Shown here piece after piece: positions 1 through 8,269 of a stretch of DNA of 64,000 nt. Origin of the DNA: Pedobacter sp. HDW13 (lineage in GTDB: Bacteria; Bacteroidota; Bacteroidia; Sphingobacteriales; Sphingobacteriaceae); contig NZ_CP049868.1 of assembly GCF_011303555.1 (NCBI RefSeq), forward strand, positions 1,984,001-2,048,000, given 5' to 3'. A program made the position numbers and the translations under genes. Each line of letters opens with the position of its first letter. The first letter of the stretch is position 1. The notes under the pieces were generated by a model, which was not told the DNA's origin, ran no database searches, and worked only from the letters and a program-made list of their open reading frames with translations.

Positions 1-2297
1 ACCGCCTTCGCATTTCTACGCTGAGTGCCATCTACTTCTTCGATGCTTACGCCATACACTTTTGCAGCGGTAGCGGTATGAATATCGATGCCTTTATTAA
101 ATGCATCGAGCATATTTTGTTCCTTGCTGATTTCGGCAATAATGCGCAATTCGATTTGCGAATAATCGGCAGATAGCAGAATATGGTTTTCATCGCGGGC
201 AATAAAAGCCTTGCGCACTTCCCGTCCACGTTCGGTGCGGATCGGAATATTCTGTAAGTTCGGGTTGTTGGAACTTAAGCGTCCGGTTGCTGCTACAGCC
301 TGGTTGTAAGAAGTGTGAACCCTGCCGGTTTTCGGGTTAACCATTAGTGGCAAGGCATCAACATAAGTTGATTTAAGCTTCTGCAACTGGCGGAAATCCA
401 GAATATCCTGTACAATATCGCTTTTACTTGCTAAAGCTGTTAAAACATCTTCTCCGGTTTGATATTGCCCGGTTTTGGTTTTCTTGGCTTTGGGATCAAG
501 CTGAAGTTTATCAAATAAAACCTCGCCCAGCTGTTTTGGCGATGCAAGGTTAAATTTAATCCCTGCTTTATCATAAACATTCTGTTCAAATTTAATAATG
601 TCGGTTTCGAGTTCTTTAGAATAAGCCTTTAAGGTTTCAATATCGATGCGAACACCTTCTTTTTCGATATCGGCCAATACATACACCAAAGGATTTTCAA
701 TTTCTTCAGCCAGTTTAGCGGCGTTCAGTTCGGTTAATTTCGGTTCGAATACATGCGCCAGTTGCAAAGTAACATCAGCATCTTCTGCGGCATAATCAAC
801 CACATCAATTACGGCCACATCGCGCATATTAAGCTGCCCTTTTCCCTTTGGTCCAATCAGCTTAGTAATGGATATAGGCGAATAGCCCAGGTAATTTTCA
901 GATAATACATCCATCCCATGACGGGTATCCGGATCAATTAAATAGTGCGCCAGCATGGTATCAAAAAGTTTTCCTTTTACCTCCAGGCCATACCATTTCA
1001 ATACCAAAATATCGTATTTGGTATTTTGGCCAATTTTTTCAATATTTTCATCTTCCAGCACAACCCTAAACTCATCTACTATGGCTTGTGCTTCTTCGCG
1101 TACAGCTGAAACCGGAATATAGTAACCTGTACCTGGCTTTACCGAAAAAGAAAGCCCCACAAGCTCGGCCATATTGGCATCGGTACCAGTTGTTTCGGTA
1201 TCGAATGAAATCCGTTTCTCGGCCAGCAACAGCTTAATTAATTCAGCACGTTGCTCGGCAGTATCAACCAGCTGATAATCGTGCGTTGTATTTTCTATAC
1301 TCTTAGCGGGCAGTTTTTCTGCAGGTTCTTCTTCAAGGGTATTGGTATATTGAATTACCTCTCCAGACTGGTTGCCAAATAAATCAGTTTGCGTACCTTC
1401 CTGAAACTTGGCCGTAGTAACCGAAAACTCATCACCAAAAACCCTTCGACCCAGCGTTCTGAATTCTAACTCCGTAAACAAAGGATCTAATAAATCGCGG
1501 CTTGGATCGCAAAGTTCTAAACTGACTTCATCCAACTCAACCGGAACATCCAATAAAATGGTAGCCAGTTTTTTCGAAATCAGACCTTGTTCGGCAAAGT
1601 TCTCTACATTTTCGCGTTGTTTGCCTTTTAACTCGTGCGAGTTGGCAATAATATTTTCCATTGTACCATATTGCTTAATTAAAAGCTTGGCGGTTTTTTC
1701 TCCAATTCCGGGAATGCCAGGGATGTTATCCACGGCATCGCCCCACAGGCCCAAAATATCAATAACCTGATCTACCCGTTCTATTTCCCATTTAGCCAGA
1801 ATTTCTTTTACACCCAGTATTTCCATATCGTTGCCCATACGTGCAGGCTTGTAAATGAAAATATTTTCGGATACCAATTGTCCAAAATCCTTATCAGGTG
1901 TCATACAGTATACCTGGTAACCTTTTTTCTCCGCTTTTTTGGCCAGTGTACCGATAATATCGTCGGCCTCATAACCATCGGAGGTAATTACAGGGATATT
2001 AAAACCAGTAATTAATTTAACTACATAGGGCATTGCAGCGGCCAAATCTTCGGGCATGGCCTGGCGCTGGGCTTTATAAGCTTCGAAAGTGGTATGCCTT
2101 TCGGTAGGGGCTTCGGTATCAAAAACCACCGCAATATGTGTTGGTTTCTCTTTCTTTAAAACATCGAGCAAAGTATTGGTAAAGCCCATTACTGCCGAGG
2201 TATTGATTCCTGTTGAAGTAAAGCGAGGGTTTTTACTTAATGCAAAATGCGCCCTGTACATAAGCGCCATACCGTCTAGAAGAAAGAGTTTTTTCAT
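1..2297 (-). CDS. polA: DNA polymerase I, C-terminal part cut by window edge
   Basis: DNA polymerase I acts in Okazaki fragment maturation and gap filling in excision repair. About 765 N-terminal residues are visible. Reading starts at the ATG at 2297 (MKKLFLLDGMALMYR), typical for the family. A 5'-3' exonuclease domain comes first. The 3'-5' exonuclease domain follows and carries FDTETT (the DxE pair), GQNTKYD and YAAEDAD, so proofreading looks intact, unlike in some PolA lineages. The polymerase domain follows, with LSADYSQIELR (motif A) and then RRNAKA of the O-helix motif, where the window ends. The rest lies beyond base 1. A promoter-like TAACTTTG is found upstream at 2359-2366 on the same strand. 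The identification is very secure; only the C-terminus is unseen. Confidence 0.96.
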   Translation of the reverse strand, partial: MKKLFLLDGMALMYRAHFALSKNPRFTSTGINTSAVMGFTNTLLDVLKKEKPTHIAVVFDTEAPTERHTTFEAYKAQRQAMPEDLAAAMPYVVKLITGFNIPVITSDGYEADDIIGTLAKKAEKKGYQVYCMTPDKDFGQLVSENIFIYKPARMGNDMEILGVKEILAKWEIERVDQVIDILGLWGDAVDNIPGIPGIGEKTAKLLIKQYGTMENIIANSHELKGKQRENVENFAEQGLISKKLATILLDVPVELDEVSLELCDPSRDLLDPLFTELEFRTLGRRVFGDEFSVTTAKFQEGTQTDLFGNQSGEVIQYTNTLEEEPAEKLPAKSIENTTHDYQLVDTAEQRAELIKLLLAEKRISFDTETTGTDANMAELVGLSFSVKPGTGYYIPVSAVREEAQAIVDEFRVVLEDENIEKIGQNTKYDILVLKWYGLEVKGKLFDTMLAHYLIDPDTRHGMDVLSENYLGYSPISITKLIGPKGKGQLNMRDVAVIDVVDYAAEDADVTLQLAHVFEPKLTELNAAKLAEEIENPLVYVLADIEKEGVRIDIETLKAYSKELETDIIKFEQNVYDKAGIKFNLASPKQLGEVLFDKLQLDPKAKKTKTGQYQTGEDVLTALASKSDIVQDILDFRQLQKLKSTYVDALPLMVNPKTGRVHTSYNQAVAATGRLSSNNPNLQNIPIRTERGREVRKAFIARDENHILLSADYSQIELRIIAEISKEQNMLDAFNKGIDIHTATAAKVYGVSIEEVDGTQRRNAKA

Positions 2298-2358
2298 ATT
2301 ATGATTACACTGATTTTGTGATTGCACCGATAAACTGATTTACCGGATCGTAAAAGAT

Positions 2359-2366
2359 CAAAGTTA
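2359..2366 (-). promoter_or_regulatory. -7 box for polA
   Basis: TAACTTTG on the minus strand matches the Bacteroidota -7 consensus TAnnTTTG exactly and lies about 60 bases before the polA start. No clear -33 TTG is seen. The leader between box and start contains near-repeats of GATTGCA/GATTACA type words. Confidence 0.45.
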
Positions 2367-2447
2367 ACAATCTATAGAACTAATAATATGAAATTTTATG
2401 AACTGTATCTCAAAACCGGTAAAATTGCGTTATTTTTAAAAAACCGA

Positions 2448-3137
2448 ATGGATATGAAAAAAGCCCTAACGCTGATTATACTTATTTTTACTACTACATA
2501 CGCAATCCATGCCCAGGATTTTATCGTTAAAAACAACGATGACGTAATTCGTGGCACGATTAAAGGCACCGATTATTTTTCGGTTTTTATCAGTGCCAAC
2601 GATGAAGCCGATGTAATATTACCAGCCAAAGACATCAAGAATTTTTTCTGGAACGGCAATAGTTTCGTAAGCAAAGGTTTTGCAAACGGACGTAATTTCG
2701 AATACCGTTTTGTAAAAGTAATTGAAATGGGTACGGTTAACCTCTATTCATTTGGCGGTGGTACGCTTGTTCCGACGGTAAAAGAAAAGAAGGTAAAATT
2801 CAGACCCTCAATTGGTATTGGCACTGGTACCGGAGGCTTTGGTGGCATGGGTATGGGCGGTGGAATCAGTATCGGAGGCGGTAACAATTCTGCTCCCGAA
2901 AGATCTGCAGGAGCTCCTGCAGTGCGTTACTTCATCGAAAAACCTGGCGCAGGCCCGTTACAAGAAGTACCCATGAAAGCCATTACAGATGATGCTAAAA
3001 AAATTGAGGTTAAAAATATCCTGTTACAAAAAATTGGCGACCAGCCTGCCCTAAAAGCTAAAGTAGAAACTAGTGCCGAGTTTAACAGCAGGGATGTAAT
3101 AGAATGGGTAAAAGAATATAATGCAGTCAAGAAATAA
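2448..3137 (+). CDS. Secreted hypothetical protein with Gly-rich middle
   Basis: Function unknown. The open frame extends up to 2388, but the better start is ATG 2448 (MDMKKAL) or 2454, because either puts a clean signal peptide (ALTLIILIFTTTYAIHAQ) at the N-terminus. The mature part begins DFIVKNNDDVIRGTIKG, which resembles short beta-rich repeats seen in Bacteroidota envelope proteins. A glycine and methionine rich stretch (GTGGFGGMGMGGGISIGGG) lies mid-protein. The C-terminal third is charged and probably helical. It is likely exported to the periplasm or surface. It stands alone, divergent from polA and convergent with the acetyltransferase gene that follows. Confidence 0.6.
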   Translation: MDMKKALTLIILIFTTTYAIHAQDFIVKNNDDVIRGTIKGTDYFSVFISANDEADVILPAKDIKNFFWNGNSFVSKGFANGRNFEYRFVKVIEMGTVNLYSFGGGTLVPTVKEKKVKFRPSIGIGTGTGGFGGMGMGGGISIGGGNNSAPERSAGAPAVRYFIEKPGAGPLQEVPMKAITDDAKKIEVKNILLQKIGDQPALKAKVETSAEFNSRDVIEWVKEYNAVKK

Positions 3138-3144
3138 CAGCAAC

Positions 3145-3678
3145 CTATTCAGAAATTATCTTTTCATAAATCTCTAAACTGATGGGATTATCATTTTTAA
3201 TCTCGCAATTCCATAAAGTTTCCTGATAAATAAAGTCAAGCTTTTTCACTAGTTTTTTACTGTTATTATTCTCTGTTTCAACCAACGCTACAATCTTCGC
3301 CAGGTTTAACACTTTCGATGCATAACCAAACACTGCAGAGGCTGCTTCCTTTATTATGCCCAGACCCCAATATTCAGGCAATAACCAGAAACCTATTTCG
3401 GCCTTTTGATCAGATTTGCTTAAATCATTAAATCCGATGGCGCCCAATAAACTCAGCGTTGTTTTATCACAGATTGCCCACCACATACCCGTTTCATTTT
3501 CCTGAATCTCACGAAACCAGATGAGTTGATTGTTGGTTTCCTCAAGGGTAGAATAATTTACACCATAATAACGGATTACTTCGGGGTGCGATAATCCTTC
3601 AAAAACAAATGGCAGGTCATCAGCAGAAAATTGCCTCAGTAAAAACCTGTCGGTATGTAATGTAGCCGGTGCAAACAT
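3145..3678 (-). CDS. GNAT family N-acetyltransferase (RimJ/RimL type)
   Basis: A 177-residue acetyltransferase of the GNAT superfamily that would use acetyl-CoA to modify an amine on a protein or small molecule. It opens with LHTDRFLLRQFSADDLPFVF, the usual RimJ/RimL-like first strand and helix. It then has AEIGFWLLPEYWGLGIIKEA, the family's acetyl-CoA pyrophosphate-binding loop in a slightly altered form (GLGII in place of Q/RxxGxG/A). Substrate cannot be told. Its ATG overlaps the tag stop codon (TAATG at 3676-3680), so the two genes are probably translationally coupled. It ends seven bases from the convergent secreted protein gene. Confidence 0.85.
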   Translation of the reverse strand: MFAPATLHTDRFLLRQFSADDLPFVFEGLSHPEVIRYYGVNYSTLEETNNQLIWFREIQENETGMWWAICDKTTLSLLGAIGFNDLSKSDQKAEIGFWLLPEYWGLGIIKEAASAVFGYASKVLNLAKIVALVETENNNSKKLVKKLDFIYQETLWNCEIKNDNPISLEIYEKIISE

Positions 3679-4265
3679 TACCTGGCACAGCAGTTTAACA
3701 AATGATCGTTAACCATTCCGGTTGCCTGCATGTGTGCATAACAAATGGTCGTACCGAAAAATTTAAACCCACGCTTTTTCATGTCTTTGCTAATACGGTC
3801 AGACAATTCAGTACGCGGAGGTACATCGCTCATTTTTTCGATGGAATTTAAAATCGGTTTTCCATCTGGCACAAAATTCCACATGTATTTAGAAAAACTA
3901 CCAAATTCTTTCTGGATTTCGATAAACAACCTGGAATTGGTTATGGCCCCGTTCACTTTTAAGCGATTTCGGATAATGCCTTCGTTATTCATCAACCTTT
4001 CTACATCTTTTTCAGTAAAAGCAGCAACTTTTTCTACCTCAAAACCGGCAAAAGCCTTGCGGTAATTTTCGCGCCTGCGAAGGATGGTAATCCAGCTTAA
4101 ACCCGCCTGTGCGCCTTCCAGTATCAGAAACTCAAATAGAGTCTTGTCGTCGTAAACAGGTTTACCCCACTCTTCATCATGGTATTTAATGTACAGTGGA
4201 TCGGAACCGGCCCAGCTGCAGCGTATTATTGAATCCAGAGTCTTAAGTCCAGAGTCTTGAGTCAT
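3678..4265 (-). CDS. tag: DNA-3-methyladenine glycosylase I
   Basis: Removes 3-methyladenine from alkylated DNA to start base excision repair. The core begins RCSWAGSDPLYIKYHDEEWG, the conserved Tag opening with the zinc-ligand Cys (C16 here) and His. The C-terminus has HMQATGMVNDHLLNCC, which carries the other zinc ligands. Length 195 is close to the usual 185-190, the excess being about 12 N-terminal residues (MTQDSGLKTLDS). That extension is encoded by a tandem 14-base repeat (4234-4261), so the chosen start is uncertain. No better AUG exists downstream before the conserved Cys. Its stop overlaps the GNAT start. Confidence 0.93.
   Translation of the reverse strand: MTQDSGLKTLDSIIRCSWAGSDPLYIKYHDEEWGKPVYDDKTLFEFLILEGAQAGLSWITILRRRENYRKAFAGFEVEKVAAFTEKDVERLMNNEGIIRNRLKVNGAITNSRLFIEIQKEFGSFSKYMWNFVPDGKPILNSIEKMSDVPPRTELSDRISKDMKKRGFKFFGTTICYAHMQATGMVNDHLLNCCAR
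4234..4261. repeat. Tandem 14-base repeat at tag start
   Basis: Two head-to-tail copies of TCCAGAGTCTTRAG (4234-4247 and 4248-4261) overlap the first codons of tag. They look like intergenic word-repeat DNA that has become part of the reading frame. Confidence 0.8.
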
Positions 4266-4315
4266 ATTAGGCGAATTTTGAAGGTTAAATTGTCAATAAA
4301 TTAATTCTCATTCCT

Positions 4316-4410
4316 TATCGTCCCCTCTGATCCGATAGCTATCGGATTTGTTTCAGGATCTACTTAATTTGCTTTCAGGAGAGATGCTGAAACGAGTTCA
4401 GCATGACGAT
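4316..4410. repeat. REP-like intergenic hairpin element, copy 1
   Basis: Contains an 18-base perfect palindrome around CCGATAGCTATCGG (4330-4347), then TTTCAGGATCT, then the hairpin ATGCTGAA-ACGAG-TTCAGCAT (4384-4404) followed by GACGAT. The right half matches a second copy at 60178-60246. It lies downstream of the carboxymuconolactone decarboxylase-like gene and upstream of tag, between genes on the same strand. Confidence 0.7.
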
Positions 4411-4428
4411 TTTCTACCTGTTCTTCTA

Positions 4429-4782
4429 TTAAACTCCCAGCTCCGAACTCAGCTCATCCCAATACTCCACAGCTCTTCTATAATGCGGAATTACAATACT
4501 TCCTCCTACCAAATTAGCGATCATGAAAATTTCGTTCATTTCGTCGTTGTTAACGCCAGCGTCGAAACATTTTCCGAGATGATATTTGATACAATCATCG
4601 CAACGCAGCACCATCGAAGCTACCAGGCCCAGCATTTCTTTGGTTTTCACATCCAGCGCACCATCAGCATAGGAAGTGGTATCGAGTGCAAAGAACCGTT
4701 TAATGTTGGTATTTGCGGTTTCCATAATCCTATCGTTCATTTTTTCGCGATAGCCATTAAATTCTTCTACTAACTTTCCCAT
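4429..4782 (-). CDS. Carboxymuconolactone decarboxylase-like (AhpD-fold) protein
   Basis: A 117-residue single-domain member of the CMD/AhpD fold. It has the redox motif C61-x2-C64-x3-H68 (CDDCIKYH), the signature of the thiol peroxidase/AhpD side of the family rather than of true gamma-carboxymuconolactone decarboxylases. The likely role is in peroxide or thiol redox chemistry in the cytoplasm, but substrate is unknown. The family works as multimers. A second AhpD-type gene is present at 33492-33926. Start at 4782 is supported by full coverage of the family's N-terminal helix. Confidence 0.85.
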   Translation of the reverse strand: MGKLVEEFNGYREKMNDRIMETANTNIKRFFALDTTSYADGALDVKTKEMLGLVASMVLRCDDCIKYHLGKCFDAGVNNDEMNEIFMIANLVGGSIVIPHYRRAVEYWDELSSELGV

Positions 4783-4849
4783 GTATCCAAATTATTGAAT
4801 GTTGATTTTTTTAATGAGTGAATGAGCATTAATGTTAAATTCAATCCGT

Positions 4850-5185
4850 TTAATCCAGATTGATTTCCTCCAGTGGATTCCAGAATACCTTTTTAAAGTT
4901 GACCACCTTATCGTTCTTAACTTCAACCCCTTCTTTTTTTAGCAGTTCTTCCATCAATTCGGGCGGTTTAAAATGGAATTTTCCTGTAAGCAGTCCACTG
5001 CTGTTTACAACCCGGTGGGCAGGTACTTGTGGATGGGCAGTGCCCGCATAAAGCATTGCGTGCCCAACCATCCGCGACGATTTTGCCGCGCCCAAACTTT
5101 TAGCAATGGCTCCATAGGATGTCACCCTTCCTTTCGGAATGAGCCTTACAACCTCATAAACCTGTTCGTAAAAGTTAGTATCCAT
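4850..5185 (-). CDS. Alkyltransferase-like protein (ATL), MGMT fold without acceptor Cys
   Basis: A 111-residue DNA-binding domain of the O6-alkylguanine-DNA alkyltransferase family. Visible are the helix-turn-helix segment (GRVTSYGAIAKSLG) and the Arg finger region (SSRMVGHAM). The active-site motif normally PCHRV reads PAHRVV (P55-A56-H57-R58), so the methyl-accepting cysteine is alanine. By family knowledge such ATL proteins flip out O6-alkylguanine and hand the lesion to nucleotide excision repair; they do not repair it themselves. Its ATG overlaps the trmB stop (TAATG, 5183-5187). With tag nearby, the context is alkylation-damage handling. Confidence 0.9.
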   Translation of the reverse strand: MDTNFYEQVYEVVRLIPKGRVTSYGAIAKSLGAAKSSRMVGHAMLYAGTAHPQVPAHRVVNSSGLLTGKFHFKPPELMEELLKKEGVEVKNDKVVNFKKVFWNPLEEINLD

Positions 5186-5834
5186 TATTCAAAAGAAAAC
5201 TGAATATAATTAATATTCTTATCGTGCAATAAATATTTCTTCTCGTAATACGTTTTAATCGACAATACCTCATCAACCAAATCAGAAGTATAGAGGTGAT
5301 CGGTGTTTTTGTGCACAACCAAACCCAGTTCTGCTACTTTTTCGCAGGTATAAGCATATAGCTGATCGTTATCCGTTTTTAAGTTTACGCAACCTCCTGG
5401 TTTTAACACTTGTTTATAACGGTTTAAAAAAACCGGAAAGGTGAGCCGTTTTTTCTCGCGGCTATCCTGCGGTTGTGGATCGGGAAAAGTAATCCAGATT
5501 TCATCTACTTCACCTTCATTAAAATAATCGAGCAGGTTTTCGATCTGTATTCTCAAAAAAGCCACATTATCAATCCCATCTTCAATCGCCGTTTTCGCTC
5601 CACGCCAAATACGATTACCTTTATAGTCAACGCCAATAAAATTCTTTTCAGGGAATAATTGAGCCAGGTTTACCGAATACTCCCCTTTCCGCAAGCCAGT
5701 TCTAACACAACCGGATTATTGTTTTTAAAATGTGTTGCAGCCCATTTACCTTTTAAGGCTTTTCCTTCATCTAATTGATATACGTTTGCAAATGTTTCTA
5801 TTTCTGCAAAACGTCTAAGTTTATCTTTACCCAA
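5185..5834 (-). pseudogene. trmB: tRNA (guanine-N7)-methyltransferase, frameshifted
   Basis: TrmB methylates G46 of tRNA using S-adenosylmethionine. The reading frame is broken. From a TTG at 5834 the frame reads GKDKLRRFAEIETFANVYQL and continues to VVLELACGKG, then meets a stop a few codons later. The rest (GEYSVNLAQLFPEKNFIGVD, then ITFPDPQPQ) continues in another frame from about 5694. Restoring one base in the four-base C run at 5682-5685 (G run on the coding strand) joins both parts into about 216 residues, the normal length. The break falls exactly in the SAM-binding ELxCGxG motif. TrmB is normally kept, so sequence error is at least as likely as real loss. The downstream ATL gene is coupled. 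Confidence 0.88.
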
Positions 5835-5850
5835 GTTTTCTTTTTTGAGA

Positions 5851-5858
5851 CAAATTTA
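5851..5858 (-). promoter_or_regulatory. -7 box for trmB-ATL
   Basis: TAAATTTG on the minus strand is a perfect TAnnTTTG box, 17 bases before the TTG start of trmB. This gives a very short leader and supports the TTG as the true start. Confidence 0.55.
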
Positions 5859-5922
5859 CAATTAAATCATTTAGCAAATTGTTTTTTCGGATCATAACTC
5901 GTCTCTTTCAAATAATCAATCG

Positions 5923-5930
5923 TATTTTTG
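5923..5930 (+). promoter_or_regulatory. -7 box for fcl
   Basis: TATTTTTG fits TAnnTTTG and lies 23 bases before the TTG start of fcl. It is divergent from the trmB promoter. Confidence 0.5.
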
Positions 5931-5952
5931 CAGGCTATTAAAGAAACAGATT

Positions 5953-6878
5953 TTGGAAAAAAGTGCTAAAATATACGTTGCAGGACATAGGGGCATGGTA
6001 GGTTCAGCTATTCACCGCAAGTTGCAAAAAGAAGGCTATACCAATATTATAACCAGAACTTCTGCTGAATTGGATTTACGTAACCAGCAGGCTGTAACCG
6101 ATTTTTTTGCCGAAGAAAAACCTGATTATGTATTTCTAGCAGCGGCTAAAGTAGGGGCATTGTAGCCAACAATACTTACCGAGCCGACTTCCTTTACGAA
6201 AATCTGGCTATCCAGAATAACGTAATCCACAACGCTTATGTTAATGGTGTTAAAAAATTAATGTTCCTGGGTTCAAGCTGCATTTACCCTAAAATGGCTC
6301 CGCAACCTTTAAAAGAAGATTACCTTTTAACCGGTACTTTAGAGCACACCAACGAACCTTACGCCATTGCTAAAATTGCAGGCATTAAAATGTGCGACGC
6401 TTACCGCGATCAGTACGGCTGTAATTTTATTTCGGTAATGCCTACCAACCTTTATGGCTATAACGACAACTACCATCCACAAAACTCGCACGTTTTACCG
6501 GCATTAATCCGCAAGGTACACGAAGCAAAGGCAAACAACGAAAAAGAAGTGGTAGTGTGGGGCTCGGGCACACCTATGCGCGAATTTTTATTCGCGGATG
6601 ACCTCGCAGATGCCTGTTATTTCTTAATGCAAAACTACAGCGAACCAAATCTGATCAATATTGGCACCGGTCACGATTTAACTATTAAAGACCTGGCTTT
6701 GCTCATAAAAGAAGTATTGGGTTACGAGGGCGAGCTTGTATTTGATGCCAGCAAACCAGATGGCACACCACGCAAATTAATGGACGTAAGTAAACTTCAT
6801 AATCTGGGGTGGAAACATAAAATCGAACTTAAAGAAGGTATTGCCCTGGCTTATCAGGATTTCGAAAGCAGATATTAA
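5953..6878 (+). pseudogene. fcl: GDP-L-fucose synthase, frameshifted
   Basis: GDP-4-keto-6-deoxymannose epimerase/reductase that makes GDP-L-fucose for surface polysaccharide. The N-terminal part (TTG start at 5953) has the Rossmann motif [15 protein letters not shown] and runs to FLAAAKVG before a stop at 6163-6165. The second part resumes [20 protein letters not shown] in the next frame. It includes [14 protein letters not shown] and YAIAKIAG (the YxxxK catalytic pair) and continues to the normal C-terminus. Adding one G to the G4 run at 6154-6157 restores GG-IVANN and a protein of about 308 residues, the family length. The gene is otherwise well preserved, which argues for a recent deletion or a sequencing error. 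No other polysaccharide genes adjoin. Confidence 0.9.
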
Positions 6879-6964
6879 ATTAATGATTTGAATGAGAGAA
6901 GGGCTAAATGACAGAATGCTTTAATCCACTTCCATTCACTCACTTATTCTCTCACTCATTAATT

Positions 6965-7018
6965 TCATATAGTTATATTTTATATATTTGATATTATAAA
7001 TAAATTTTAACTATATGA
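6965..7018. promoter_or_regulatory. Inverted repeat bracketing the oxyR promoter and start codon
   Basis: Perfect 11-base arms TCATATAGTTA (6965-6975) and TAACTATATGA (7008-7018) are separated by 32 AT-rich bases. The -7 box TATATTTG (6983-6990) lies between the arms, and the right arm contains the oxyR ATG. The 54-base span fits a LysR-type tetramer footprint, so this is a candidate autoregulatory operator. ATAG/CTAT in the arms recalls the OxyR half-site. Confidence 0.55.
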
Positions 7019-7947
7019 CTTTAGTTCAGCTTGAATATGTTGTTGCAGTAGATACTTACAGAAGTTTTGTTACCGCTGCCGATAAATGCTTTGTAACCCA
7101 ACCCACACTTAGCATGCAGGTACAAAAGCTTGAGGAATTATTAAATGTTAAAATTTTTGACAGGAGCAAACAGCCCGTAAGTCCGACCGAAATTGGTGTT
7201 CAAATTATTGCGCAAGCCAGAATTGTATTACAGGAAAGCGGCAAAATAAAAGAGCTAATCAGCAGTCAGCAGCAGGATGTTTTAGGAGAACTAAAGATCG
7301 GCGTTATCCCAACCATTGCACCTTACTTATTGCCCGAGGTTATTTCAGCAATGCTCGAAAAATACCCCGAACTAAAATTACTAATTTGGGAATATACCAC
7401 CGAAGATATTATCCATCACCTTAAAACGGGTGTATTGGATTGTGGCATTTTGGCTACACCATTAACAGACGCCAACATTACCGAAACACCGTTGTACTAC
7501 GAAAATTTTGTAAGCTACATTAGTAAAAACAGCAAACTTTATAAAAAGAAAGCTGTAGATGCAGAGGATCTAAACGACGAAAATATCTGGCTGTTAAACG
7601 AAGGGCATTGTATGCGCAACCAGGTATTGAACATTTGCCGTTCTACTAAAAATAACAGGCTGCAAGGACTTGAATACAATACGGGTAGTGTAGAAACCCT
7701 GGTTAGAATGGTTGATTTAAATGGTGGAGCAACTTTACTCCCCGAATTAGCTATTGCTGAACTTAATGCAAAACAAACAAGTAAAATACGTCACTTCAAA
7801 TCGCCTGAACCGGTACGTGAAATCAGTTTGGTAACGCATAAAAACTTCATTAAAAAGCGGATGCTGAATGCTTTAAAAGATGAGATTTTGGAAATTATCC
7901 CTAAGGCGATGAAGCAAAAAAAGAAAAAGGATATTGTTGGGATTTAA
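7015..7947 (+). CDS. oxyR: Hydrogen peroxide-sensing LysR regulator OxyR
   Basis: A 310-residue LysR-type activator of peroxide defence genes. The N-terminal winged helix-turn-helix (residues 1-60, with ADKCFVTQPTLSMQVQKLE) is followed by the effector domain. The sensing motif GHCMRNQVLNIC places cysteines at residues 199 and 208, the same numbers as the disulfide-forming pair of E. coli OxyR, so the assignment is firm. The C-terminus ends in a lysine-rich tail. The gene stands alone; a Mn-type superoxide dismutase lies about 1 kb downstream on the other strand. The inverted repeat around its promoter suggests self-regulation. Confidence 0.93.
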   Translation: MTLVQLEYVVAVDTYRSFVTAADKCFVTQPTLSMQVQKLEELLNVKIFDRSKQPVSPTEIGVQIIAQARIVLQESGKIKELISSQQQDVLGELKIGVIPTIAPYLLPEVISAMLEKYPELKLLIWEYTTEDIIHHLKTGVLDCGILATPLTDANITETPLYYENFVSYISKNSKLYKKKAVDAEDLNDENIWLLNEGHCMRNQVLNICRSTKNNRLQGLEYNTGSVETLVRMVDLNGGATLLPELAIAELNAKQTSKIRHFKSPEPVREISLVTHKNFIKKRMLNALKDEILEIIPKAMKQKKKKDIVGI

Positions 7948-7992
7948 GCCCGTTTGCACCACCATCGTCCATTTGAGTTTTAGTCTTTCGGA

Positions 7993-8226
7993 CTAAGATG
8001 CTAATTCCTTGTCCTTATCTACATGTGCAGCCAGCTTATAACCAGTTGTAGCCGGATTTTTATCTTCCAAAAAGATTAAAATAATTAGCGAAATAACGGG
8101 AATTAAAAAGGAAATGAAAAACCAGAACCAAAATTTACGCCCTGTTCTTTTGGCCAAAAAACCTGCCAGTAATTGCGGCGACAATAACAGCCCCAGTACA
8201 ACTGCACCGACGATTATTTCTGGCAT
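7993..8226 (-). CDS. Small membrane protein
   Basis: A 77-residue protein of unknown function. Two hydrophobic segments are visible, about residues 4-24 and 32-53 (FWFWFFISFLIPVISLIILIF), joined by a short basic loop (AKRTGRK). A polar C-terminal tail follows. This layout resembles small inner-membrane proteins with both ends on one side. It is separated from the next gene by about 40 bases and may be cotranscribed with it. Confidence 0.6.
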   Translation of the reverse strand: MPEIIVGAVVLGLLLSPQLLAGFLAKRTGRKFWFWFFISFLIPVISLIILIFLEDKNPATTGYKLAAHVDKDKELAS

Positions 8227-8269
8227 CTGTTTTTATTAATAAGATACTGTAGAAAGGCCGCTTAGGCCA

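Noticed and set aside
5682..6157. Phase variation by slipped-strand changes in the G/C runs of trmB and fcl
   Set aside because: The runs are only four bases long and are in housekeeping genes, far shorter than usual phase-variable tracts.
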